Position numbers and translations under genes: made by a program. This document shows positions 1-10,090 of a stretch of DNA of 64,000 nucleotides, piece after piece. The notes under the pieces are model-generated. The model saw only the letters and a list, made by a program, of their open reading frames with translations. It searched no databases and had not been told where the DNA came from. The stretch lies in the NCBI RefSeq assembly GCF_020497125.1, contig NC_059075.1, forward strand, positions 32,586,003 to 32,650,002, in the 5' to 3' direction. The stretch is from Mauremys mutica (Eukaryota; Chordata; Testudines; Geoemydidae). Position 1 is the first letter of the stretch. Every line of letters begins with the position of its first letter.

Positions 1-235
1 AGGATCAGAGGAGGAAGAAGAAACAGCTGCTCTGTGGGAAGGAGGCTGACTTGTAGTGACCTAAGGCAGCAGATGATGCTCCCCCCTTTCCCCACCAAGA
101 TCCCCCATCCATTGAGCTCAAGAACCGCTATGCTGTATTGGCAATAGGAGAAAAAAGTCAGACCCCAATAGCTGAGATAGAAGAGCCACTTGCCCTAGGG
201 TTGCCAGGTGTCCAGTTTTAGACCAGCACTGTAGT

Positions 236-530
236 CAGTGGGAGCTGCCGGGGCGGCGCCTGCTGGCAGGGACAATGCACAGAGCCCCCTGGCAGCCCCT
301 CTCCCTAGGAGCCAGAGGGAAATGTCTCTGCTTCCCAGGAGTTACCTGAGGTAAGCGCCACCTGGAGCTCTAACCCTGAACCCCCCTCACACCCTAACTC
401 CCTGCCCCAATCTTGAGCCTCTTCCTGCACCCAAACTTCCTCCCAGAGCCTACACCCCAACCTCCTGCCCCAGTCTTGAGCCCCCTCCCACACCCAACTT
501 CCTCCCAGAGTCTGCACCCCACACTCCAAA
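236..530. repeat. GC/C-rich dispersed repeat with two 63-bp tandem units
   Basis: GC-rich segment passing into C-rich DNA. Two adjacent degenerate copies of a unit of about 63 bp are visible, starting at 401 and 464; both contain CCTGCCCCA.TCTTGAG followed by ACTTCCTCCCAGAG. The open frames across it on both strands are Pro/Ser/Gly-rich low-complexity translations and are not taken as genes. The whole resembles GC-rich interspersed repeats I associate with turtles, but I cannot name the family. Confidence 0.4.
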
Positions 531-2545
531 CCCCGCAGCCTCAGCCCGGGACTTCATCCTGCACCCCAAACCCCTCATCCCCAGCCCCACCCCAGAGCCC
601 GCACTCCCAGTTGGAGCTGCCCAGTAGCATGACAAGCAGGGACAGTCCCAGGGCAGCAAGGCGAGTCCATGGCACCCCGACTTGGTACTGCAGGCAGAGA
701 GTCCACCCTGGCTGCGACCAGCACCCAGTGAGCCAGCACCATCCCTGTGTGGTGGCGATGAGTCTGTCCTTGGCTGGTGCCTGTGAGTGGAGCTGGAGCT
801 CAGTGCAGAGAAGGAAGGAAGGGAGCTACCAAGACAAAGGAGAGAGGGAAGGGCCTGTGAAGGAGGGAGCCAGACATAGCCTCAGCCATCTGTGACCACT
901 GGTACCACCACACAGCTCCCTGCATGCCCAACACCTCCCCACCTCCCTGCCACAGCAATACCCATCTCCCCAATAACCCTCCCAAGAAAAGGCCCCATAA
1001 AACATCTTCCTTTCAAAACCCTCCCACAAAGCCCCACATCCTCTCTCTCAAACCCTCCCCCGCTCCTGCTCACCATCCTTGCCAAGCCCATCTCCCCACC
1101 TCTTAAAAACCACCCCTACTCCCCCAATACCCATGATCCTCAAACCACATCCCTCCCTCTTTATCCCTGTGCCCCCTGCCCCTCCACCACACCATAGTCC
1201 CTCATACGTCTGCTGCCCCCAGCACCTGAGTCCATCTACCCTACTCCTGGCTGCACAACTATCCTCTCCCCTCTTCAATTACGCCAGTCCTTGAGGGCTC
1301 ACCAGGCACCTCCCACAGAGCCCCTCACCCCTTTAGTCCGGGGGCTTGCTCAAGGGCTGAGGGAGATTCTTAGGAGCGGGTGGGTGTAGGGGTTCAAGGG
1401 AAAGTAAGAGGTAGAGACCTTGAACAACACTCACACCACTGAACAGCTGATCACCGGTGCATGGGAGGCACTGGGGAAAGGGGGAGAAGCTGATGTTGTG
1501 GGGCTGCCGGTGGCTGCTGAGCACCCACCATTTTTTTTCTGTAGGTGCTCCAAGGTGCTTCATAGCTGCCCAGGGGATTAGCAGAACATCTTAAAACCTC
1601 TTCACATGTTATGAATCATCTGAGTACTTGAGAGCCCTCCTTTTCTTTCTGAGTCAAAAAGTTTAAATTTTCTTTCTCCCAGAAAGCTGTGTCTCTTTGA
1701 CGATGCTTCCCCTGCCTATGATGTGTTTGAAGTGCCAGTTGTTTTGTAGTTAAAACTAATATAATCATGCTGAGTTGGATTAAGTTTATGACATTTTTAA
1801 AGAAAATGGAATGTAGACTGAATGAGATCAAGGTGAGATTCTGGAAGACAATTCGTTTTGTATAGTATCAGTGTTACAGACTGCTGGCATTTGTGCTGTA
1901 GCTTGTATGTTACATACATTGTATGATTACACATGGCTAGAAAGAGGTATAGTAAGCAGGTATCCATTCTCTCTGAAATGTATGAATGTCTTTGTATGTC
2001 ACTTGATTCTCAATCTCTGCAGTCTCTTGTTATGGTGTAGTATATTGCAGATGAATCAAATTGAACATTTGAAGCCAAGCTGGATCATTAGGCTTTTCAA
2101 ACTGCAACTAGAAACTCACAGAAGCCTTCTCCAGGCAGGTGTTTATTTGGGCTTATGACATATGTTCTCACTGCGGAAGAGGATGGCAGAGCTAGGTGCA
2201 CTGCTTCTGTTCCTTCTTGGCATCCTGGCAATAGGATTTCCCCTGCAGAGGGGTAAATCTGGAAATTAAAATAAAACTGTCCAGCAATGAGACTTAAAAA
2301 ATTAAAATCAAAGTGGGATAGGGACATTATATAACTGACAAGGCATGCTGAATTAATAACTATGATAAGGCAGTTCCTTATACCTTTAAGTGAAAAATAC
2401 AACAGCTAAGTTTTTTTTTTTTAAATTAAAAAAAAAATGCTGTGATGAAACACCTGAAGCAACTGCTCCTTGCAGAATAAGAAGTGCTTCCTTAGGAGCC
2501 TGAAGACACCACAATCAAGGATAGCAGTGCTTACCATTTGCAGTG
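531..2545. other. C-rich low-complexity DNA, then unannotated sequence
   Basis: From 540 to about 1330 the plus strand is strongly C/A/T-biased (CCCCA, CTCCC runs), which opens several long frames without protein-like composition. From 1330 to 2545 the sequence is ordinary AT-moderate intergenic or intronic DNA with a poly-T/poly-A junction at 2410-2440. No gene, RNA or clear transposon end was recognised. Confidence 0.5.
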
Positions 2546-2549
2546 TTTT

Positions 2550-2745
2550 CATCTTCAGAGCTTTACAAACATTATCTAATTATTCCCCACAAAACCCAGG
2601 AGAGTTAGGCAAGTATTATAACAAGTCAGTAGCCAAGAAGGAACTTCGGAGTTGTCACTGATTTGTATCATGGCCACTTTTGGCAACAGCCAGGACAGAA
2701 CTCAGAGCTTCTAGCTTAAAAAGCACAGCCCCCAACCACTAGAGA
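2550..2745 (-). repeat. MIR-like SINE relic (weak)
   Basis: The order of motifs resembles a reverse-complemented MIR: a TTACAAACATTATCTAATTA start, then AACAAGTCAGTAGCCAAGAAGG, then CAGGACAGAACTCAGAGCTTC, then CCCAACCACTAGAG. Divergence is high, so this is a tentative call based on motif order only. Confidence 0.3.
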
Positions 2746-3246
2746 TTAATGGGAGACTCTCTGTTAGCAGTACCCATGCCACACAGTGGAGCAGTTCTAA
2801 ATATATCAGTATAGGACAGTGCTATATATTCACAAGCCAGTTCATTATAGTATAGCTAACCTCCTCTTACAGTTGAGGAAATTGGGGCAGAGAAAGGGTA
2901 AGGGGCTGATTTTCAGACGGCGCTGAACATCCACAACTCTATAAAGTCATTGAGAGATGCAGGTACTCAGGCTGTCTGAAAATCAGGCCCCAAGGTGAGT
3001 TATCAAAAGCCACACAGGCAGCCAGGAGTAGAACCTTGACCTTCCAGCCCTGTGTTCCAATCATACCGCAGGCAGGAACAGAGGTAACTCTGCTGGTAGC
3101 AAAGATTCTGAAGTGTGTTAATACAGCCTTATAGAAAGTACCATCATGTTTTCTCTCTTCTTCTATGCTACTGGCTGGTACTGAATCGCAAAGGAGCAGT
3201 CTCAGAACAGCTCCTTCTCCCCATATCTGGCTCATAAAACTAGAAT

Positions 3247-3411
3247 CTAAGGGTATGTGTCTACACTGTAATTTGACACCCACAGCACCTTGGGTCCAGC
3301 CAGAGCTTGAACATCTACACTGCAATTAAACAGCCCCTTAGCCCGATCCCTGTGAGCCCAGTCAGCAGGCACAGGCCTGCCACAGGTTTTTAATTGACAT
3401 ATCCTAACAGC
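3247..3411. mobile_element. MITE (Harbinger-like ends), damaged right end
   Basis: Begins with AGGGTATGTGTCTACACTG after TAA and ends near CATATCCTAA, so the termini are inverted and TAA flanks both sides. The body includes CTACACTGCAATTAAACAGC and CCGATCCCTGTGAGCCCAG, a pattern I recognise from abundant turtle MITEs. The right terminal repeat has lost several bases compared with the left one. No coding capacity. Confidence 0.5.
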
Positions 3412-3880
3412 ACCTGCTCCTCATCAGTGTAAAGCAGGGCCATCCAAACTTGCCCTGAGTCAATGGTAAGTAACTTGCAAAGAATGGCAGGTCAGCACCA
3501 TGGGAGAGATCCTGACTCAAGTCAATGGGAGTTTTGCCAAGTATTTCAGTGGGGCCCTAGTTTCGCCCCTAATTTGCACAAAATGAAGCAGAACACTGCT
3601 GTCCATGTGAATAATACAAAGGTGCAGCTCAAGGAGTCTACAGCTGTCAGCATGCAGTGCTCCATCTTGATCTGAACAAGCTGACTTCCAGAGACTCTAG
3701 GCCCCAACATACAGTCTACCCAGCTGGTATAACATATTTCCTGATGGAACCTTCAATCACAAAGGCTCATGCTGCTTAGCCTAGGATGGTGAATCCACAT
3801 GGCTTGCAGTTCCCTGGCTCCGCAGGCTCTTAAAGGGACAGACCGCCCTGCTACAGGGTGTCATTTGTTAATTACCACTA

Positions 3881-4179
3881 AGGGTATGTCTACACTACCC
3901 GCCGGATCAGGGGATAGTGATTGATCTATCAGGGATCGATGTATTGCATCTCATGTAGCCACGATACATCGATCCCCGAACGCGCTCCCCATTGACTCCG
4001 GTACTCCACCAGGGTGAGAGGCAGAAGTGGAGTTGACGGGGGAGCGGCGGCTGTGGATCCGCACCGTGAGGACGCAAAGTAAGTCAGTCTAAGTCGATCT
4101 AAGATACGTCGACTTCAGCTACAGTATTCTCGTAGCTGAAGTTGCGTATCTTAGATCAATTCCCATGTAGACCAGGCCT
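3881..4179. mobile_element. MITE with two internal hairpins
   Basis: Left end AGGGTATGTCTACACTA and right end (reverse complement) AGGCCTGGTCTACATG form an imperfect terminal inverted repeat. Two palindromes lie inside: GGATCGATGTAT pairs with ATACATCGATCC (about 3933-3977), and GATCTAAGATACG...CTTCAGCTAC pairs with GTAGCTGAAG...TATCTTAGATC (about 4097-4158). The ends resemble those of the Harbinger elements at 30.56 and 50.67 kb, so mobilisation by the same transposase family is a reasonable inference. No clean target duplication is seen. Confidence 0.6.
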
Positions 4180-4344
4180 CAATCTGAGACCAGTAAGGGG
4201 AACGTACTGATATGTGGGTTGCAGTTTAATCAAACACGTCATCTAGATTCCCAAGTGAAAAATGGAAAACTAAATTTTGACAGAGCTGCTTTTCATGAGC
4301 AGTCTGAGAAGGAAAACACAAGTGTAGCTGAAAGACACATGCAG

Positions 4345-5025
4345 GGACTATCCGGATATGTGGACTCTCTACTCAGACCCTACGCCACCAGCACTCCCAG
4401 CTATCTCCATGACACCACTGATTTCCTGAGAAAACTACAATGCATTGGTGATCTTCCAGAAAACACCATCCTAGCCACCATGGATGTGTAGGCTCTCTAC
4501 ACAAACATCCCACACACAGATGGAATACAAGCTGTCAGGAACAGTATCCCCGACACAGCACAACTGGTTGCTGAGCTCTGTGACTTTATCCTCACACATA
4601 ATTATTTCAAATTTGGTGACTATATATACCTCAAGACCAGTTGTACCGCTATGGGCACCCACATGGCCGCACAATATGCCAACATTTTTATGGCTGACCT
4701 GGAATAACGCTTCCTCAGCTCTCATCCACTCATGCCCTTTCTCTACCTACGCTACATTGATGACATCTTCATCATCTGGACCCAAGGGAAGGAGACTTTG
4801 GAAGAATTCCACCACGATTTCAACAGCTTCCACCCCACCATCAACCTCAGCCTGGACCAATCTACATGGGAGATCCACTTCCTAGACACCACAGTACAAA
4901 TAAGTGATGGTCACGTTAACAATACCCTATACCGAAAACCCACCGACCGCTATGCCTACCTTCATGCCTCCAGCTCCACCCCAGACACACCACACAATCC
5001 ATCATCTGCAGCCAAGCACTGAGGT
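4345..5025 (+). pseudogene. PLE reverse transcriptase fragment, copy 1
   Basis: Translated pieces in shifting frames match the copy 2 RT: GLSGYVDSLLRPYATST at the start, then ENTILATMDV, then the catalytic block LRYIDDIFIIW (4745-4778, both aspartates kept), then NLSLDQSTWEIHFLDTTV and YRKPTDRYAYLHAS. A TAG stop sits at about 4489 right after TMDV, inside motif A, and at least two frameshifts are needed to join the pieces. It cannot encode an active enzyme. The upstream fingers region present in copy 2 is absent. Neighbouring sequence before 4345 is unrelated, which fits 5' truncation during insertion. Confidence 0.88.
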
Positions 5026-5229
5026 ACAACCGCATTTGCTCCAACCCCTCAGACAGAGACCAACATCTACAAAATCTTCATCAAGCATTCTCAAAACTAT
5101 GATACCCACACAAGGAAATAAGGAAACTAATCAACAGAGCCAGATGTGTACCCAGAAGCCTCCTACTGCAAGACAAGCCCAAGAAAGAAACCAACAGAAC
5201 TCCACTGGCCATCACCTACAGTCCTCAGA

Positions 5230-5861
5230 TTAAACCTCTCCAATGCATCATCAGTAATCTACAACCCATCCTGGACAATGATCCCTCACTTTCACAGACC
5301 TTAGGAGGCAGGCCAGTCCTTGCCCACAGACAACCCGCCAACCTTAAGCATATTCTCACCAGCAACCACACACAGTACCATAGCAACTCTAACTCAGGAA
5401 CCAATCCATGCAACAAACCTCGATGCCAACTCTGTCCACATATCTACACCAGCGACACCATCACAGGACCTAACCAGATCAGCTACATCATCACCGGTTC
5501 ATTCACCTGCACGTCCACCAATGGTATATATGCCATCATGTGCCAGCAATGCCCCTGTGCTATGTACAGCGGCCAAACTGGACAGTCCCTACATAAAAGG
5601 AAAAATGGACACAAGTCAGATATTAGGAATGGCAATATACAAAAACCTGTAGGAGAACACTTCAACCTTCCTGGCCACACAATAGCAGATTTTAAGGTAG
5701 CCATCCTACAGCAAAAAAACTTCAGGACCAGACTTCAAAGAGAAACTGCTGAACTTCAGTTCATTTGCAAATTTGACACCATCAGCTCAGGATTAAACAA
5801 AGACTGTGAATGGCTAGCCAACTACAAAAGCGGTTTCTCCTCCCTTGGTGTTCACACCTAA
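5230..5861 (+). pseudogene. PLE GIY-YIG endonuclease domain, copy 1
   Basis: C-terminal domain of the PLE polyprotein. An upstream Cys-rich stretch (CNKPRCQLCPHI-like, around 5408-5445, out of frame) precedes NGIYAIMCQQCPCAMYSG (5521-5574). The GIY triplet is intact, but the YIG triplet has become YSG. The downstream conserved Arg (HKRKNGHKSDI) and Glu (VGEHFNLPGH) blocks are kept, and the domain ends with the block LNKDCEWLANYKSGFSSLG. The last 107 residues are open in one frame. In PLEs this domain nicks the target DNA. Damage upstream and in the RT makes this a pseudogene. Confidence 0.88.
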
Positions 5862-5960
5862 ACTGCTAGAAGAGGGCCTCATCCTCCCTGACTGAACTAA
5901 CCTTGTTATCTCCAGACTGATTCTGGCCTGCATATTTATACCTGCCTCTGGAAATTTCCA

Positions 5961-6012
5961 TTACATGCATCTGACGAAGTGGGTATTCACCCACGAAAGC
6001 TTATGCTCCAAT
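5961..6012 (+). ncRNA. Hammerhead-ribozyme-like core in PLE 3' terminus
   Basis: CTGACGA (5971-5977) matches the hammerhead box CUGANGA. It is followed by a stem, GTGGGT (5979-5984) pairing with ACCCAC (5989-5994) around loop ATTC, then GAAA (5995-5998), then a short GC/GC stem with loop TTAT, then T-C at 6007-6008, the expected cleavage position. One extra A (5978) lies between box and stem, and stem I is weak. Hammerhead motifs are known from PLEs; activity here is inference. Confidence 0.5.
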
Positions 6013-6052
6013 ACATCTGTTAGTCTATAAGGTGCCACGGGACTTTTTGTTG

Positions 6053-7145
6053 CTTTATGCAAGGCAGGGTTATTTAATGTGGAAGGCATTATTGTGAATG
6101 GTAACCAAAGGAGGTAATAAGAGGCAGAAACTAAACAAATTCACGTTTGCAACAAGAAAAGAAGTAAAGTAGAAAGTGGTGAGCATATCATTAAGGTGTC
6201 AGTCCGTGAGTTAGGTCCAAAAGGTACACCTATTTCTAGCTGTTATAATCTAGCTAAGGAAGGGTTAGGAGTCCTGCAAAAACTTCTATTCATAAATGAG
6301 AAATTAAATGTCTGTGTACAGTGGATTTGTAGACCCTGCAAAAAACGCAATTATTGTGGGCACCCCCTAGCTGGGCCTGAGACAAAAACTAATACTTTAC
6401 ATTTATATATAAAGCCTTTCATCCTGAAGCATCCAAACATGCTTTTGAATATTAGACATGCAGGTGAATTGCTCCACTGACTACTGAAATGCAGCCATAC
6501 TTTGGGTGAACCATGGACACTTTTGAAACATCGTACAGCAATACTAGACAGCAGTTTAGGAGAAGAGATGAAGATGTGTAATACATTCAAATGAAACTAC
6601 AGTGAAAAGTTTGGTAAGAAGAACGTAAATACTGGGCCAAGCTCCCCTACCACTGTGAAAATTGCCTTGGGATCTGTGATGATCACAAGTGGACAGGAGC
6701 TAAGTTGTGTGTCTCACAGAAAAGACAGGACCCCCAACAGCTCAATGTCCTCTAGTAACATGTTTGTGCCTGGCTCAGGTTCAGGCCTAAGGGGAAAGGG
6801 CCTCTTACTCAATGACAAATAGTACTTTGGATAACATTAGGGTTCTTGTAAGTTTCCAGTCTAAGGGCTGAATCCTGCAAACCTTTACTTCCATGAGTGG
6901 CCCTGATTCACTCACCCAGTCTCGCTAAAGTCATTGAGCTAGGAGGATTATTTGTAGGAGTAAAAGTTTACAGCATCAGGCACCACATGCTTCCATAGTC
7001 CAGCCTTACTTATCTTGTGAGAGCTAACAAGATCACAATCAAAAGTGATATGGCTACAGTCTTAACAAGTAAACACTACTCCCAGAGTTGCATTGACATC
7101 ACTGGATGAAGCTGATGCACCATACAAACATATGTGAGTAACAAG
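6053..7145. other. No gene; one palindromic repeat at 6864-6981
   Basis: Unannotated DNA. Within it, 6864-6981 begins GGGCTGAATCCTGCAAACC and ends with a diverged inverted counterpart, belonging to the palindromic family described at 56472-56594. No promoter, exon or RNA gene was recognised. Confidence 0.5.
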
Positions 7146-7151
7146 TTGCTA

Positions 7152-7290
7152 TGGGCGACTGGGGATGGATCACTTGATAATTACCTGTTTTGTTCATTCC
7201 CTTTGGGGCACCTGGCATTGGCCACTGTTGGAAGACAGGATACTGGGCTGGATGGGCCTTTAATCTGACCCAGTATGGCCGTTCTTATGT
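7152..7290 (+). mobile_element. CR1 LINE 3' tail (or SINE sharing it)
   Basis: Matches the 3' UTR end of the CR1 copy at 16634-21100: CATTCCCTTTGGGGCACC, TGGCATTGGCCACTGTTGG, GGATACTGGGCTGGATGG and the terminal TATGGCCGTTCTTATGT. Only the last 140 bp are present. In turtles the same tail is shared by tRNA-derived SINEs of the Cry type; with no tRNA-like head visible upstream, a 5'-truncated CR1 is the simpler reading. Confidence 0.8.
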
Positions 7291-7429
7291 AAATTGCAGT
7301 CATGTAATTACAACAATCATAGACAACCTGATGACAGATGAAATTGATGCAAGTTAATGAACATTGGAAAGAATAATTCACTCTTCAATGTGAACCACTG
7401 CTCAGCATGTCATGGTAGTCAAAAAAAGC

Positions 7430-7920
7430 AAACAAATTGTTAGGATGCATTGGAGACAGGATAGACAATAATACTGACCACATTTTAAGATATATTAATC
7501 AATGGTTCAGTCTCACCCAGAATACTGTGTTCAGTTCTGAACAACTTGTTTCTGAAGAGATACAAGAGACAAAGGAGAAATCCAGAGTCAGGCGGTGAAA
7601 GTGATTAGTGGAGTGGAGATATTTCCTTGGGAGTATAGGTTGAAAAGATTGAGACTGTGTAATTTTCAGGGGGATGAATAATAGGGGACATCAAAAAGGT
7701 ATTGCACATAAAATAGCAAATGATGTACAGAAGGTAAATCAGGCACTTTCATTTACCCTATCTCATAATACAAGAACAAGAGGATATTCAATGAGGTTGA
7801 GAGGCAACACATTTTGAAACCCAAAGGAAATATTTTACACAATGAATAATTAACCAGTGCCACTCACAGCTACAATGTATCATTGGGGCCAAGTGCATAG
7901 GAGGATTCCAAAAAAGAATG
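7430..7920 (+). mobile_element. Old CR1/L2-type LINE relic (3' RT region)
   Basis: Highly diverged. Recognisable motifs in order are CACCCAGAATACTGTGTTCAG (the ..EYCVQ.. block of CR1-clade RTs), GAGTATAGGTTGAAAAGATTG, and CTCATAATACAAGAACAAG followed by AGGATATTCAATGAGG (SHNTRTRG block). The order is that of the CR1 C-terminus on the plus strand. Many indels; no frame is open. Confidence 0.6.
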
Positions 7921-8097
7921 AGTTATAAATCTTCATGCTTTAGAGCATAAGGCAGTTGCTGGGCGGGGATGGACAGGTTTTTCCATAATTGTCCACTGTT
8001 GAGTTTGTTGCATTTCCTCTGAAGCAAGTATATGGACAAAGGGTCTGACCTGCTATGTCAGTCTGTACATTTGCATGTATGTTACTTTTGGCACCAC

Positions 8098-8349
8098 CAG
8101 GGCTGGCTCCAGACCCCAGTGCGCCAAGCGCGTGCTTGGGGCGGCATTTTGCTGGCAGGGCGGCAGGCGGCTCCGGCGGACCTTCCGCAGTCATGCCTGC
8201 GGGAGGTCCAGCGGAGCCGCGGGACCAGCTCACCCTCCGCAGGCACGTCTGCAAGAGGTCCCCTGGAGCCGCGGGACCAGCGACTGGCAGCGCGCCCCCT
8301 GCGGCGTGCCACCCTGCTTGGGGCAGCCAAATTCCTAGAGCCGCCCCTG
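8098..8349. mobile_element. GC-rich hAT-type MITE with perfect 8-bp TSD
   Basis: Starts CAGGGCTGGCTCCAG and ends CTAGAGCCGCCCCTG, a terminal inverted repeat of about 15 bp. It is flanked by the identical octamer GGCACCAC at 8090-8097 and 8350-8357, the duplication length expected for hAT transposons. The body is very GC-rich and opens frames of 87-145 codons on both strands that are composition artefacts. Same family as 24254-24465, 35214-35445 and 38765-38875. Confidence 0.85.
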
Positions 8350-8357
8350 GGCACCAC

Positions 8358-9976
8358 TCAACACATTCACAGAACAACGATGTTTGTGAATTATGAAATA
8401 AAATAATTGGTTTTCTCTCAAATTTCTATGAGGATTTCCAGAGCACTGGAGAGGGAAAATCAAAATGTTACATTTAAAAAAAAGATCTTGGTTAAATGTT
8501 AACTAGAAAGGAAGTCAAGCCAAAAACAAAAACAAAAAACCCCAAGTATTTATCTGTCTATGATCTCTAGTGCTGAAACACATTAACCATGAGTCTAAAC
8601 TATCATCGAAGTATAACAATATTCTGTTCTTGTTTGCTGTTCTTCTGTGTTCAGCATCTCAGAAAGTAGGCCCGTGAAAGCAACTTATATTACAAGTATC
8701 CTTCGACTTCCTTCCCTCTGGAGCACCTGGCATTGGATGAAAGTCGCACACTAACCAGAAGTATTGATTATATCAATTCTTACTATAAAATACAGAGCCC
8801 CACCTATGTTTGTGTGTGTTAGTTTATTTTCTTTTCTATTTTAAACATTATGAGCCAGATCCTCAGCTGGTGTAAACTGACATAGCTACACTGACTTCAG
8901 TGGAGTTTTATCAGTTCATACAAACCTAGGATGTAGCATTATTCCTTAACTATCAATATTATTGCTGGTGTGTTGCTCAGATTGTACAGCACTGTGCACT
9001 TTCAAAGTGCATGTAAGAAGTAAAATAAATTATAATAATCACTTCAGTCTAACTTCCAGGAAGTTAAAAAGCTCTTGGGTAATTAAAACAGAGGGATGAG
9101 ATTGTCAGTGGGAGGATATATGTACTGTTTCTTTAAATCAGAAACCCCCAACCAGGCAAGAAGGGTCTAGGAAAGATCCTGAGCACAGGCTCTACAGTGA
9201 GAATGAGACAGAACAGCTCTAAGGAGAATGTTTGCTTCCTTATGTTAATACAGTGCTTTGTTCAGTGTTAGGAGACAATGACCCTGTCTATGATTTTATC
9301 ACATGACAGTCCTTATGGCCATTGCGCATGTGGGGAAACACCTGTGCCTGCCATACTAAGCAGTACATAGTTTCAGGAGCACACCCTTTCATTCTGCTCT
9401 TTGACTGGACTTTACTGCAAGCTTCAGACAATGTTGACCATTTTCTCAGAAACTGACCATACAAGAGATATAGTTAATCCTCTTTTAGCAAACCTGTTTG
9501 GCTTGCTTGAGGAACAGGTATTTTAGTGACTTTATTGGGAATGTCTGACCTCTGCAAATACTGTTCTGACTCCTTAAGTAAGGAAAACAGTGTTCTTAGC
9601 ACGTTTTTCCACATACCATCCCTTCCTATGGCACATTAAAGAGTTCACCCTCTTTTTCTTTCCCTCCCCATACTTCCTTGGATATTAAAATCTCTGTCGG
9701 GTATAGACTCCCTGATGCACACACTCTGAGTATGACGATGTCTTTCATCTGAAATGTTAATGTTATCCGTTTTTGATCCAAGCAGTTAGCCAAATTCAGA
9801 CTGTTATGGGTTGTTTCCTTTAGGAGGACAAACTGATGATAGGATGCAATCTTGTTTATTTACAAAGAATGTATAAAGTCCTGTTTCCCTGAACACAGCA
9901 AGAGTCAAGCAACAAGAGGTATTGCCTTTGTTTACTGTTCCATGTCCTTTTCCAGTCAGCACTTAGCCCAAAAACC
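8358..9976. other. No gene; palindromic repeat at 8852-8920
   Basis: Unannotated, moderately AT-rich. At 8852 a copy of the palindromic family starts GAGCCAGATCCTCAGCTGG and continues GTGTAAACTGACATAGCTAC; its right arm is decayed. A run CACTGTGCACTTTCAAAGTGC (8990-9010) is a small palindrome. Nothing else was recognised. Confidence 0.45.
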
Positions 9977-9987
9977 CTCTCTTTCTT

Positions 9988-10018
<31 letters not shown>
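9977..10018. repeat. (CTTT)n/(CT)n microsatellite
   Basis: CTCTCTTTCTTTCTTT passing into at least 14 CT units. It lies about 70 bp before the Harbinger derivative at 10091. Confidence 0.95.
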
Positions 10019-10090
10019 TAGTTTTTTTCAGTTCAACATTTCCAGAGCTTATTCTGTGACTCAGTCTCATGCTTCCTTGCTGCCTTCTCT

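Larger units (their letters stand above)
4345..6052 (+). mobile_element. Penelope-like element, copy 1 (5' truncated, broken)
   Basis: Plus-strand PLE that starts abruptly inside the RT domain and runs to the conserved 3' terminal sequence ending GGTGCCACGGGACTTTTTGTTGC. Compared with copy 2 (17953-20769) it lacks the whole N-terminal third. PLEs are retroelements with a telomerase-like RT and a GIY-YIG endonuclease that insert by target-primed reverse transcription. No convincing target duplication: ATGCAGGG before the element and ATGCAAGGCAGGG after it are only vaguely alike. Confidence 0.9.

Noticed and set aside
413..895. 160-codon open frame in C-rich DNA
   Set aside because: Composition is Pro/Ser/Gln-rich throughout, overlapping frames are open on both strands, and the sequence contains 63-bp tandem units; a low-complexity artefact.
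4336..6068. Possible target duplication ATGCA.GG around PLE copy 1
   Set aside because: The matching is only about 5 contiguous bases and is not placed exactly at the element borders.
8720..8745. CTTCCCTCTGGAGCACCTGG followed by CATTGG, possible CR1 tail
   Set aside because: Only about 25 bp match the CR1 3' UTR; too short to support an element.
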